Origin: Limnomonas spitsbergensis
Lineage: Eukaryota; Chlorophyta; Chlorophyceae; Chlamydomonadales
DNA: 64,000 bases
Reading direction: 5' to 3'
Assembly (NCBI GenBank): GCA_037349105.1
Contig: JAYJMM010000114.1
Span: 2,719,501 to 2,783,500, forward strand
Position numbers and translations under genes: made by a program
The notes under the pieces: generated by a model
What the model was told of the DNA's origin: nothing
Seen by the model: the letters and a program-made list of their open reading frames with translations, nothing else
Databases searched by the model: none
Shown: positions 1-10,800 of the stretch, piece after piece
Numbering within the stretch: the first letter of the stretch is position 1
Layout of the letters: every line of letters starts with the position of its first letter

Positions 1-3000
1 GTGGTGAGCAGGAACACGCGCTTGCCCGCCTCGCACGGGTGGAACGTACAGACAGACCCGGCGGTCGCCGCTGCGCTGGCCGCGGCAGCCGCTGCCTCGG
101 TGCGGGCTGGCGGCAGCGCGACGCCGGCTGGGTTTGACCGGCTGGGCACGCCCAGCTTCACGCCGGGTGGGTCTTTCTACTATAGAGGGGGTTGGGCTTT
201 GGGCCGCTTCATTCCAAGTGGTTCTTCATTGGCTGCGGCCTAGTGCCGGATGTTGTGCGTCGCTGGTTTTGTGTGAGAGTGTTGGAAACACGGTTGTGCT
301 TAGCTGGAAGGTTGTGGAAGTTTGCGCAGGCTGCGTGGCTGGAGGGAACAGAATGGCAGAGCGCGCAGAAGACGGGGAGCAAGCGTAGCTCGGTCGTCCT
401 TGAGCCAGATACAGTGCTGCCGCCACCCTGCTTCAGCCCATTCGCACCTGGTCAGCACTGGATTCCCAGGCGCATGCTTTTCCTGCCCCGCCCCGGATGC
501 GACTTGTCACCGTGCTTCTTCCTGACGCACCCTTACAAGCCGGGTGTGCGCCAGCGGTGGACACCTCAGAGTGGACACCTCAGAGTGGACACCTCAAGAG
601 TGGACACCTCAGAGTGGACACCTCAGAGTGGACACCTCAAGAGTGGACACCTCAGAGTGGACACCTCAGAGTAGACACCTCAGAGTGGACACCTCAAGAG
701 TGGACACCTCAGAGTGGACACCTCAGAGTCCACCTTCCAGGCCCAACAGGGGCCTGCCTTATATTGGCCTACACAGACACATGTCCAAACAGCATGGCTG
801 GCTGCAAAAGGGCATTCGAAACCGGAGGCCAGAGGAGGCAGCTGAATTGTAGAGGCGCTGGCTTGGTACTGAGTCGAAGCACCTGGCCTTGCAGAGACTG
901 AGGCAGTGGTGGCATGCAGTGGAGTCACAGCCAATTGGCCACCGACGAAAATGGTGAAATTCGAAATACGGCTTGCTGAGACTGAGGCCATGGTTGCATG
1001 TTCCTCTTTACCCGAAGGGTCTGCCCTGTTGCAGGTCCTGGTTTGGTTGGGGCGTCACAGGGTGTAGGGCTTATAAGAAAAAACTCCTAAACTCTTGACC
1101 AGGAGGGTCAAGATTGAGGGTTTGGAAACCCTCGGCCCTGAACACTTGACCAGAAGGGTTAAGGCTGAGGGTTTGGAAACTCACGACCCTGAACTCTTGA
1201 CCAGAAGGGCCTGAACCCTCGACCAGGTGCTGGATGCTGACACCCATCCTGCTTCTTGTGCACCCATGGATGTTTCCTGTGCAACCGTGGATCCTGACAT
1301 CGGTCCTGCTTCCTGTACACCCTTGGATCCTGACACCGGTCCTGCTTCTTGTACACCCTTGGATCCTGACACCGGTCCTGCTTCCTGTACATCCTTGGAT
1401 CCTGACACCGGTCCTGCTTCCTGTGCACCCTTGGATCCTGACACCGGTCCTGCTTCTTGTACACCCTTGGATCCTGACACCGGTCCTGCTTCCTGTACAT
1501 CTTTGGATCCTGACACCGGTCCTGCTTCCTGTGCACCCTTGGATCCTGACACCGGTCCTGTTTCTTGTACATCCTTGGATCCTGACACCGGTCCTGCTTC
1601 CTGTACATCCTTGGATCCTGACACCGGTCCTGCTTCCTGTGCACCCTTGGATCTTGACACCGGTCCTGCTTCTTGTACATCCTTGGATCCTGACACCGGT
1701 CCTGCTTCCTGTGCACCCTTGGATCCTGACACCGGTCCTGCTTCCTGTACACCCTTGGATCCTGACACCGGTCCTGCTTCTTGTACATCCTTGGATCCTG
1801 ACACCGGTCCTGCTTCTTGTACATCCTTGGATCCTGACACCGGTCCTGCTTCCTGTACATCCTTGGATCCTGACACCGGTCCTGCTTCCTGTGCACCCTT
1901 GGATCCTGACACCGGTCCTGCTTCCTGTACACCCTTGGATCCTGACACCGGTCCTGCTTCCTGTACATCCTTGGATCCTGACACCGGTCCTGCTTCCTGT
2001 GCACCCTTGGATCCTGACACCGGTCCTGCTTCCTGTACACCCTTGGATCCTGACACCGGTCCTGCTTCTTGTACACCCTTGGATCCTGACACCGGTCCTG
2101 CTTCCTGTACATCCTTGGATCCTGACACCGGTCCTGCTTCCTGTGCACCCTTGGATCCTGACACCGGTCCTGCTTCTTGTACACCCTTGGATCCTGACAC
2201 CGGTCCTGCTTCCTGTACATCCTTGGATCCTGACACCGGTCCTGCTTCTTGTGCACCCTTGGATCCTGACACCGGTCCTGCTTCTTGTACATCCTTGGAT
2301 CCTGACACCGGTCCTGCTTCCTGTACATCCTTGGATCCTGACACCGGTCCTGCTTCCTGTACATCCTTGGATCCTGACACCGGTCCTGCTTCTTGTACAT
2401 CCTTGGATCCTGACACCGGTCCTGCTTCCTGTACATCCTTGGATCCTGACACCGGTCCTGCTTCCTGTACATCCTTGGATCCTGACACCGGTCCTGCTTC
2501 CTGTGCACCCTTGGATCCTGACACCGGTCCTACTTCATGTACACCCTTGGATCCTGACACCGGTCCTGCTTCTTGTACACCCTTGGATCCTGACACCGGT
2601 CCTGCTTCCTGTACATCCTTGGATCCTGACACCGGTCCTGCTTCCTGTGCACCCTTGGATCCTGACACCGGTCCTGCTTCTTGTACACCCTTGGATCCTG
2701 ACACCGGTCCTGCTTCCTGTACATCCTTGGATCCTGACACCGGTCCTGCTTCCTGTGCACCCTTGGATCCTGACACCGGTCCTGCTTCTTGTACATCCTT
2801 GGATCCTGACACCGGTCCTGCTTCCTGTACATCCTTGGATCCTGACACCGGTCCTGCTTCCTGTGCACCCTTGGATCCTGACACCGGTCCTGCTTCCTGT
2901 GCACCCTTGGATCCTGACACCGGTCCTGCTTCTTGTGCACCCTTGGATCCTGACACCGGTCCTGCTTCTTGTACATCCTTGGATCCTGACACCGGTGCTG

Positions 3001-6000
3001 CTTCCTGTACATCCTTGGATCCTGACACCGGTCCTGCTTCCTGTACATCCTTGGATCCTGACACCGGTCCTGCTTCTTGTACATCCTTGGATCCTGACAC
3101 CGGTCCTGCTTCCTGTACATCCTTGGATCCTGACACCGGTCCTGCTTCTTGTACATCCTTGGATCCTGACACCGGTCCTGCTTCCTGTACATCCTTGGAT
3201 CCTGACACCGGTCCTGCTTCCTGTGCACCCTTGGATCCTGACACCGGTCCTGCTTCCTGTACATCCTTGGATCCTGACACCGGTCCTGCTTCCTGTGCAC
3301 CCTTGGATCCTGACACCGGTCCTGCTTCCTGTACACCCTTGGATCCTGACACCGGTCCTGCTTCTTGTACACCCTTGGATCTTGACACCGGTCCTACTTC
3401 CTGTACATCCTTGGATCCTGACACCGGTCCTGCTTCCTGTGCACCCTTGGATCCTGACACCGGTCCTGCTTCCTGTACACCCTTGGATCCTGACACCGGT
3501 CCTGCTTCCTGTACATCCTTGGATCCTGACACCGGTCCTGCTTCCTGTGCACCCTTGGATCCTGACACCGGTCCTGCTTCCTGTACACCCTTGGATCCTG
3601 ACACCGGTCCTGCTTCATGTGCACCCTTGGATCTTGACACCGGTCCTGTTTCCTGTACACCCGTGGATGCTGATACCTATCCTGCTTCCTGTGCACCCTT
3701 GGATCCTGTGCACCTGTGGATGCTGATACTGATCCTGCTTCCTGTACACCTGTGGATGCTGATACTGATCCTGCTTCCCGTACACCCGTGGATGCTGATA
3801 CCGATCCTGCTTCCTGTACACCCGTGGGTGCTGATACCGATCCTGCTTCCTGTGCACCCGTGGATGTTTCCTGTGCACCCGTTTCCTGTGCACACTGCGG
3901 ATGCTGACACCAATCCTGTTTCCTATGCCACCTTTGCCGTTGTGCACTCCTTTCCTGTGTTCCCGAGGACGCCGACACCGATCCCGACACGGTTCCTTTT
4001 TCCTGTGCACCTGTGGATCCCGACATTGATCCTGTTTCCATTGTCCCTCCAGGGCGTGAGGGCTTCTCTCCCATGATGACGTGGGGTGAGCTGGGGTCAA
4101 CGCCGCTGAGGCTGGACCACTCTGGCTTTGACGATTTCGATATGGAGCTGCCTCCAGGCGCCGGCACTGGGCCTTTCAGGGTGAGGAATGCAGCTGAAGG
4201 GTCTTAAGCTTTGAGGTTTGTGGCTGGAAACTTCACCCTCGAGCTAGGCATGGAGAGCCCTTCAGGGTTGGAGATACTGTGTTAGAGTTTCGGGGTCAGT
4301 TTTTGAGGTTTGGGCGGCTGAAGAATCTTGCCTTGGAGGCTAGACTTGGAGTCGTTCATGGTGAGGAATACAGCTTAAGGGTCTATGGTACAGGTTTGTG
4401 GCTGGAGACTTCGCCCTTGAGCTAGGTCTGGAATCTTTCAGGGTGAGAAATGCAGCTGAAGGGTCTTTATGGGTCGGCTCAAGGTTTGTGGCTGGAAACT
4501 TCGGCAAACGTTTGTGTGGGATCCAGGCATTCTGCTGCTGTTTTGAAAGCCCCCCCTGAATGCCTCATCCCTGTGCCCCTGTCTACATAATGTCAGGGGA
4601 TCATGTGGTCAGTCATGGGTCTGCTGAAACAGTCTTTCTGTGCCCTCGAGGACACTATGATACCCGGGGGGGGGTAGGTTTTAGGGTTTGGGTTTTGCTG
4701 TGCCCTCGAGTACACTATGATACCTGCCATCTAGGGTTTATGGTTTAAGGTTTGCTGGGCCCTCGAGTACACTGATACCTGTCATATAGGGTTTGTGGTT
4801 TGGGGCTTGCTGTGCCCTCAAGTACACTATGATACCTGTCATATAGGGTTTATGGTTTGGGGCTTGCTGTGCCCTCAAGTACACTATGATGCCTGTAATC
4901 TAGGGTTCGGGTTTTTTCTGTGCCCTTTAGTACTCAATGATATCTGTGGTTTAGGCTTTAGGGCTTTCTTTGCCTTTGAGGACATCATGAGACCTGTAAT
5001 TTCTTGCCCTGGTGTGCTTCCTTGCCCTGAGGACATGCCACCCTTTGTGCTCCTACAGATTCAAGAGCTGGGCAAGAGGGAGCAGGTCCTCCATCGCCTG
5101 GCTCACAGCAAGTCCTCTTTCGGGACCAAGGCGTCCCCCGCGCTGACTTTGCTCAAGGTAAGCCGCCAGGCGGTGATTTTTTGTTGAACTGTAGTTGAAT
5201 TGTAGCTGAGTTGTAGCTGAAACACTCTCTGATTGGCATTGGTCCGTGCCCTCTCTTTGATCTGTGTTGCACACACCCCTCCTGATCAAATTTCGAAAAC
5301 TCAACCTGTACAGCACAAGGCGAATTCTTCCAAAACGCCATTGCTGAGCGCCGCGGCCCGCGCCATGCTGGCCGCAAAGATCAAGAGCGCGGCGGGCGGC
5401 AACACGCCTCTGACCTCTGAGCGGGATGACGTGCTGAGGGCGAGTTACCGCAGCGCGACAGGAGGGACGCCTGGAAGGTGCGTGGTCGGTGTTTCTGTCT
5501 TCGTCCACTAGGCCACCTTACGTAGGCCACCCCGCGGCCGCCAAAGGCCTGATTGGGACCAAGCCTAGTCCGGCTTATGTCAGGTGGCCTATAAGCAGCA
5601 TGGCTGGCCACAAAGGGAAGTCGGCCAGAGGCCAGAGGCCGGGAGGTAGCTGACATGTAGCTGAGTCACGGGGAAAGAAACATTGCGCGTGGTCCCGGGG
5701 GGGGTGTCTGGGTGGTGGTCTCAGGGCGATGGTTATGTGGCAGTGTGTGGGGGAGGGGAGGGGGGGGCCAAGGCGAGCCTGGGTGTGTGGGGGAGGGGAG
5801 GGGGAGGCCAAGGCGAGCCTGGGTGTGTGATAGTGGCTTGTCGTTAGAGCACTTCAAACTCATTGGATCTCACGCAGGCATGAGAATGTGATGATATCTG
5901 AAAAGGGAACAGATATTTTCTCGGGTTTTCATGCTGGTAGGGACAGAGGGGACCGGAATACGATGTGCTTTGCGTATGCCTGCTTTGACGCTTAGGGTTT

Positions 6001-6980
6001 AGGCTAAACCCTAAACCCTTTGCATATGCCTGCTTCAACGCTTAAGGTTAGGCGTAACCCTGAACCCTTTGCGTATGCCTGCTTCGACGCTTAGGGTTTA
6101 AGCTAAACCCTAAACCCTTTGCATATGCCTGCTTTGGCGCTTAAGGTTTAGGCCTAACCCTAAACCCTTTGCATGTGCCTGCTTCAACGCTTTAGGTTTA
6201 GGCCTAACCCTAAACCCTGAACCCTTTTGAGTGTGCATGCTTCAGCGCGCGAGAGCCTACTGTCCCGCTGTTGTCCTGCATTGCCAAAAAGCAGTATCAT
6301 AGTGCGGGCTCATGCATTGCGTGTTTTGGGACGAGAGAGACTGGCAGAGTCTGGCATCAACCGAGCCAGGACCTCACTCTTTAACTCCATCCCCCGTCCG
6401 ACACTGTCACGGTTCTCCAAGGCACATAAGGGTGGCCGTCGAGCGGGCCCTTCCTAGGCCAGTGGCCAGACCATGAACCCTCAACTGCCTGACGGACAGG
6501 CTCCTTCCGCTGCATATTGAAGCTCTTGCTGCGTTTTGAACCTGATACAAGCACGCACAATAAGGCAAAAATACGTATATGCTTGACCACGCCAAAAAGG
6601 TAGCTCGCAAACTCGGGCTGTACTTGCCCTCTTTAGGTGTATCCCCTGCTTTTATGTCGACCACCTGCCAGGCTGACACCTACCCCTATGTTCTGTCCCC
6701 TGTATCCCGCTACCCCCCTTACCTCGCTGCCCCTTCGCCCCTCTCTCAAAAATAAACATTAAATAAATATCAAATGAGGTTACTAAGATATCAAATGTTT
6801 TATGTCCCCTCTTTTCTTTTCAGATCAACCGGCAGCCGGCCGGGATCTAGAGCTTCCACACCGCTGCTGGGGATGAGCCCAAGGGGCATCAAGATCAGCG
6901 TCACCGCAGCGGCGGCCAAGGCCTCGGATGGCCCGCGGGCGTCCTCTAAGAACATCACAGACGACCTGCTCAAGCTTTGA
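1..6980 (+). CDS. ESS2: ESS2/DGCR14 splicing factor homologue, 3' part (5 exons, 5' end outside window)
   Basis: Exons by phase-matched GT-AG junctions: (1)-166, 4053-4180, 5059-5157, 5314-5477, 6824-6980; stop TGA at 6978-6980. They sum to 714 nt (237 residues). Recognition rests on the ESS2 C-terminal signature: NTRLPASHG in the first exon, then GTPSFTPG joined across the first intron to REGFSPMMTWGELGSTPLRL, then GPFR joined to IQELGKREQVLHRLAHS, then a basic, Ser/Pro/Ala-rich tail ending DDLLKL. In animals, plants and yeasts ESS2 is a nuclear protein of the catalytic (C complex) spliceosome. The MTWGE-type block and the following IxExxKRExxxxxLA helix are its most conserved C-terminal parts. 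The first exon begins at or before base 1, so about half of the usual ~450-residue protein is missing. Introns are 3886, 878, 156 and 1346 nt; the first hosts a large minisatellite. I am confident of the family; the exact left border of the first exon is unknown. Confidence -1.
557..728. repeat. 14-15-bp tandem repeat, ESS2 intron 1
   Basis: About 12 copies of a unit containing GTGGACACCTCAGA, some with an extra A giving CTCAAGAGTGG. It lies inside ESS2 intron 1. The frames it opens are not credible coding sequence. Confidence -1.
735..880 (+). repeat. Dispersed GGCC-rich / GTAGCTGA family, divergent copy
   Basis: A degenerate member of a dispersed family: a GC-rich body with AGCATGGCTGGCTGC and GGAGGCCAGAGG, then an AGCTGAATTGTAG end. 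Better copies are at 5505-5690, 27055-27235, 28830-28985 and 30330-30490. Its identity (short non-autonomous transposon or SINE) is unresolved. Confidence -1.
1230..3700. repeat. 36-bp minisatellite (~66 copies), ESS2 intron 1
   Basis: Near-perfect head-to-tail array. Each unit contains GGATCC and ACCGGT palindromes followed by CCTGCTTCCTGTACACCC. Units differ mainly at two places: CTTCCTGT or CTTCTTGT, and ACATCC, ACACCC or GCACCC. Because 36 is a multiple of three and units lack stops in several frames, both strands carry frames of 800-950 codons. These are artefacts of the repeat. The array lies wholly between the ESS2 exons ending at 166 and starting at 4053, and degenerates toward the 3' splice site. 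Confidence -1.
3700..4052. repeat. Degenerate edge of the 36-bp array merging into the ESS2 3' splice site
   Basis: Diverged units (GTGGATGCTGATAC, GATCCTGCTTCC) run into GATCCTGTTTCCATTGTCCC and the acceptor CAG at 4050-4052. The polypyrimidine tract of the splice site therefore looks like the last decayed repeat unit. Confidence -1.
4179..4510 (+). repeat. Tandem echoes of the ESS2 exon donor edge
   Basis: The real exon end and donor read CCTTTCAGG|GTGAGGAATG, followed by CAGCTGAAGGGTCT. Related blocks recur near 4250 (CCCTTCAGGGTTGGAG), 4350 (GTTCATGGTGAGGAATAC) and 4432 (TCTTTCAGGGTGAGAAATG), each followed by AGGGTCT and/or GGTTTGTGGCTGGAAACTTC. These are partial tandem duplications that carry the 5' splice site into the intron. 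Confidence -1.
4630..4990. repeat. ~62-bp tandem repeat, ESS2 intron 2
   Basis: About six units built on TGTGCCCTCGAGTACACTAT, GATACCTGTCATATAGGGTT and TATGGTTTGGGGCTTGC, becoming more degenerate toward the next exon at 5059. No coding role. Confidence -1.
5505..5690 (+). repeat. Dispersed GGCC-rich / GTAGCTGA family copy
   Basis: Carries GATTGGGACCAAGCC, AGCATGGCTGGCC, GGCCAGAGGCCAGAGGCC and the end GTAGCTGACATGTAGCTGAG. It lies in ESS2 intron 4. Confidence -1.
5985..6232. repeat. ~60-bp tandem repeat with telomere-like TTTAGGG/CCCTAAA motifs
   Basis: Four to five units of GCTTAGGGTTTAGG, CTAAACCCTAAACCC and TTTGCATATGCCTGCTTC. Each unit holds facing TTTAGGG and CCCTAAA blocks, so it is a short interstitial telomere-like array with dyad symmetry. 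It is inside ESS2 intron 4, so not a chromosome end. Confidence -1.
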
Positions 6981-7104
6981 TGCTGTTTCGAAGGGGGCTG
7001 TGTGCAGTCCTGATGGGCTCGGGAGAGTTTCGAAGACTGGGGAGAGCAGTGCAGGGGTGGGAATGACGGATGGTGCCATGCATAGAGGGTGGATCCACAT
7101 CTCC

Positions 7105-7170
7105 ATTGACCTGCTCTATTTCTGATGCTGGTTGGAGGACCTGCTGGAGCTTTGATGCTGTTTCGAGGAA
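7105..7170 (+). repeat. Echoes of the ESS2 terminal exon
   Basis: The last codons and stop of ESS2 (GACCTGCTCAAGCTTTGATG at 6963-6982, then CTGTTTCGAAG) are partly copied at 7109 (GACCTGCTCTATTTCTGATG) and 7137 (GACCTGCTGGAGCTTTGATG, then CTGTTTCGAGG). These tandem partial copies lie in the 3' untranslated or intergenic stretch. Confidence -1.
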
Positions 7171-7497
7171 GTCTGGGAGGAGTAAGCAAGGGGCAGTCTG
7201 GAGTGTGTTGTGCATAAGCACGGTGGGCCCACCCTCTTGCCTACCTTAATCAAGCATGACGATCAGACTTTATTTAGGCAAAGGAGAACTGTACTGGGGG
7301 GAAGATGCTGTCGCTGGGGTAGAGCAACAGGGTAGGGAATATGTTTGTGTGTGCCACTTTGGTAGGACGTGTCATTTTATGATGCGGGTGGCTTGAAGTT
7401 GTATGATGGTGCAAGGAGGAGGACTGGCTGCTGTGTTGCAAACTTTTGATATGGTTGTTGGCTAAAATTCCTTGCACTTGAGTTAATGCCCATGGGC

Positions 7498-7502
7498 TGT
7501 AA
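7498..7502 (+). terminator. Candidate UGUAA poly(A) signal for ESS2
   Basis: TGTAA lies about 520 bases after the ESS2 stop. UGUAA is the usual poly(A) signal of volvocalean algae. The motif is short, so chance occurrence is possible. Confidence -1.
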
Positions 7503-7825
7503 CAGTATGGAAGGCCACCTTGATTTTACCTGAAGGCCTGATGGCTTACACGCCAATCTGGCAAGGGCGGGTCCAGGGGTGCGGGTGCTGCACTCCATTT
7601 GATACCGGAATATATGGCTTTGTTACTTGCATGCAGGCAACTCTTTCGCAACTATAATACAAAAGTCTATGGGGAAACGAGGGCAGGTGAGGAGGAGCCC
7701 ATCTCTTGTCCGAGCGACACACAAGCTGGGAACAGTTCGTTCCGCCTGCCGTACGTTGCCCGATATTCCCTTCGATGCCCTCCTTCATGTACAAGCTTCT
7801 TCACATTTCCACGCACCAACACGAA

Positions 7826-10800
7826 ATGGCTGACGATGATGATTTCGCTTCGAAAGGACCCGCTTACGATCCCCTAGACGAGTACCAGAGGTGCGCTCTC
7901 ACGGCCGCGTCACGCCCCGACACCGACTTCTGACTCTTTAATTCTCATCCTCAGCTACGAAGATTATTTAGACAACCAAATCACTGCAACCGACTTATAT
8001 TACTTGGAGGATGTTGAGCTCGCTCGGTCACTGGTGGAGCTCGGGTACGCGAGGGCTGTTGGTTGCACCCACGTCCGAATGGAAATTTATTTGTATCTGT
8101 GTTTTATAAAGAGCGCATAGGAGCAAGCGCTTGACGCTCATGTGCCCATGGGACAATCTGCAGGGTCCGAGGCAACGGTGAGGTGATTAAGCGAGAGGAG
8201 TTCGATGAAAGAAAAGAGACAGCGGAGCAGTCGCGACAAGCACGGCTAAACAAGAAGCCGAAGCGCTTAGCATCGCAAGGCAAAAATGTGGAGGATTTCC
8301 CTCTTCTGCAGGTACGGAGGAAGGAATGTAGGAGGTGCATGGGAAGGGCCGGTGGTCAATTTGAGTACCGTACGTGCTTGAAGTCTATGCAGAACACGAC
8401 TTAACCCATAAAAAATAGGCAAAGGGCATTCAAAGGAGGATAGAGGATGTTCGTAGTGCCATCCATCATTACTCCATCATTACCATCCACATCATGGCAT
8501 GCATGGTGGGAGAGGGGGAGGGACATAAAGGTACAACATAACAAGGTGCAGATAAAAAGCAGAGCAATGTCTACTATGTCATAGCAGGGGACGCACGAGG
8601 GGGGAAACAGTTTGCTTTAAGAGGGGGACAACAATTAGTTGTTTAGAGAAAGACCGGATGAGAATCGGAATAGCCTTTTGTGTGGGGGGGCCACAGAAGC
8701 GCATTCGTGACAGGTAGCAGATGATTTCGTGGCCAGAGTTATTTTTCGGCTTCAAGACCACTTTCGAACCTTGACTGCAAAGCGCCCGATTGGGGACCAA
8801 ACCTGGTCTAGCCGGCGGCCGGCGGCCAGGTAGAATGACAGGCCAGGCGGGAGGCCTCTGTCTGGAGGCCAATATGTTGTTGAAGGATAGTTGAATGGTT
8901 GCTGAGTAACGGGAAGAAATCAATTGTGCATGGCGCTTGCGATGATAATGGTGGGCTAGCTTTGGGGGGCGCAGGGACTCAAGGCTGGCGTCGGTCGTTG
9001 GATGGTCGGAGGGCCTCCCTAGTGACACGACGATCGAATCTACCTATTAGCCTGGTCAGTCTTGATGATGACACTTTTGCTAAGGGTGCTGACGGACCAG
9101 GGGGAGGCGGTCCGGAATAGGGAGCTGACTTCTTGATGATTTACTTTCGCTCCCCGGATTTTGCTGTGCAGGCATTGAAGGACCGGGAGGAGGCAGTCCG
9201 GAATGGGAAGCTGACTACAATCGTTTTCATCAGGGACAAGAACGAGAAAGGGCAGGAGGTGAGGGGAGGTCTTGAGCTCCAGCAGGCCGGGCTTGCGGCG
9301 AAAGACGACACAGACCTTTTTCTTCGTGGCTCGGCTAAATTGCAGCAACCATTCAGTTTCATTCTAAACTAGGCTTCAGGAGACCGGGCTTGCAGTGAAA
9401 GATGTCACACGGACACAGAACTTTTTCTTTGTGGCTCAGCTATATTCCAGCAAAAATACAGTTTCATTTAAGCCTCTGGTCCCAAGAGGTTCTATGTGCG
9501 ACCAGCAATGCTGCCTGGACCTGTGCCCGTAGGCTGGTCAAAGTTTGGCCTAAATCAGGCCCTAGGCGCCCGCGAGGGGCGGGGCACCTCGAAGCAAACA
9601 TGTAGAAACAAGCTCTAGATGACAATGGACCTTAGGCATCAGCAAAAGAGTGGTTAAGAATCGGAGTCGGTCATTGGAGTGGAACGGGTTGCACTGATGC
9701 TGTTTTGGATGTTGGCCTTGAGGGGGACGCACCTGAACCCTAATACCTGAGCCCTGAACCCTAATCACCTGGCTATTAGCCCCAAATTAACCCGTGTGCC
9801 TGGTAAACCGGTCGCCCCAAACAACAGCCCACCACTTCCCACCCTGGCTCCAAGCTGCTCCCCTGCTCTGTTCAGTGTCCATTTAGTGTGGGCCAGATAA
9901 CCTTTTGGGGGCCAAATCTTGACCAGGCTACATGCTACGCATGCACAGCTAGCCAGTAGGCTGACTGGGACCATACCTTGACCTGGCTATGGCTGGCAGC
10001 CCAAGCAGGATTTAAAATCAAGGTCTAAGCAAGGTCCAGCAGGGCTTGCTGCACCAGGCCCCCATGGCGATGGGCTGAGATGAAGCTAAGCTGTCTCTGA
10101 AACATGGTAAAATAGGGATTGCTCTGCTGTTCAGGTTTCAGGGTATGTAGATTATGGGGCGCGGCTCAAGTCGGAAAACATGGAGCCTTACTTTGAGCGG
10201 AAAAAGCCGCTGATGCCGCGGCCGACTGACCTCTCGTTCTACAACTGGGAGACGCAGATGTCGACATCCAACCCGACACCCAACTTCCAGGTGGGTAGGA
10301 GTGACGAGAGGTTTAAAAGCCAAAAAATCCGATCAATGACTAAAATTTGATAAAATGTTAAATATGATATTAAAAGGTTGATTGTAATGTTGTGCGTAGC
10401 GATCATTGCCTGCCAGTGGGCATCAAAGCTACATGTATGATGAAAGCGTTTGATCAAAGCTGTGCGGATCAAAGCTGTGTGGATCAAACTTATCTTGGAT
10501 CAAAGCTGTGTGGATCAAATCTGTGTAGAATAAGTGGACCCTCTGCAATCCATCTCTGTGAACCACCTCAAATGAGATGCTGTTTTCAGACCTCTGGCCT
10601 GTTTTCAGATCTCTGACCTGTTTTCAGATCTTTGGCCTGTTTTCAGACCTCTGGCCTGTTTTCAGATCTCTGGCCTGTTTTCAGACCTCTGGCCTGTTTT
10701 CAGACCTCTGGCCTGTTTTCAGACCTCTGGCCTGTTTTCAGACCTCTGGCCTGTTTTCAGACCTCTGGCCTGTTTTCAGATCTCTGGCCTGTTTTCAGAC

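Noticed and set aside
1181..4076. Very long open frames (450-949 codons) on both strands across the 36-bp repeat
   Set aside because: They are a product of the unit length (multiple of three) without stops, lie between phase-matched ESS2 exons, and have overlapping competitors in nearly every frame.
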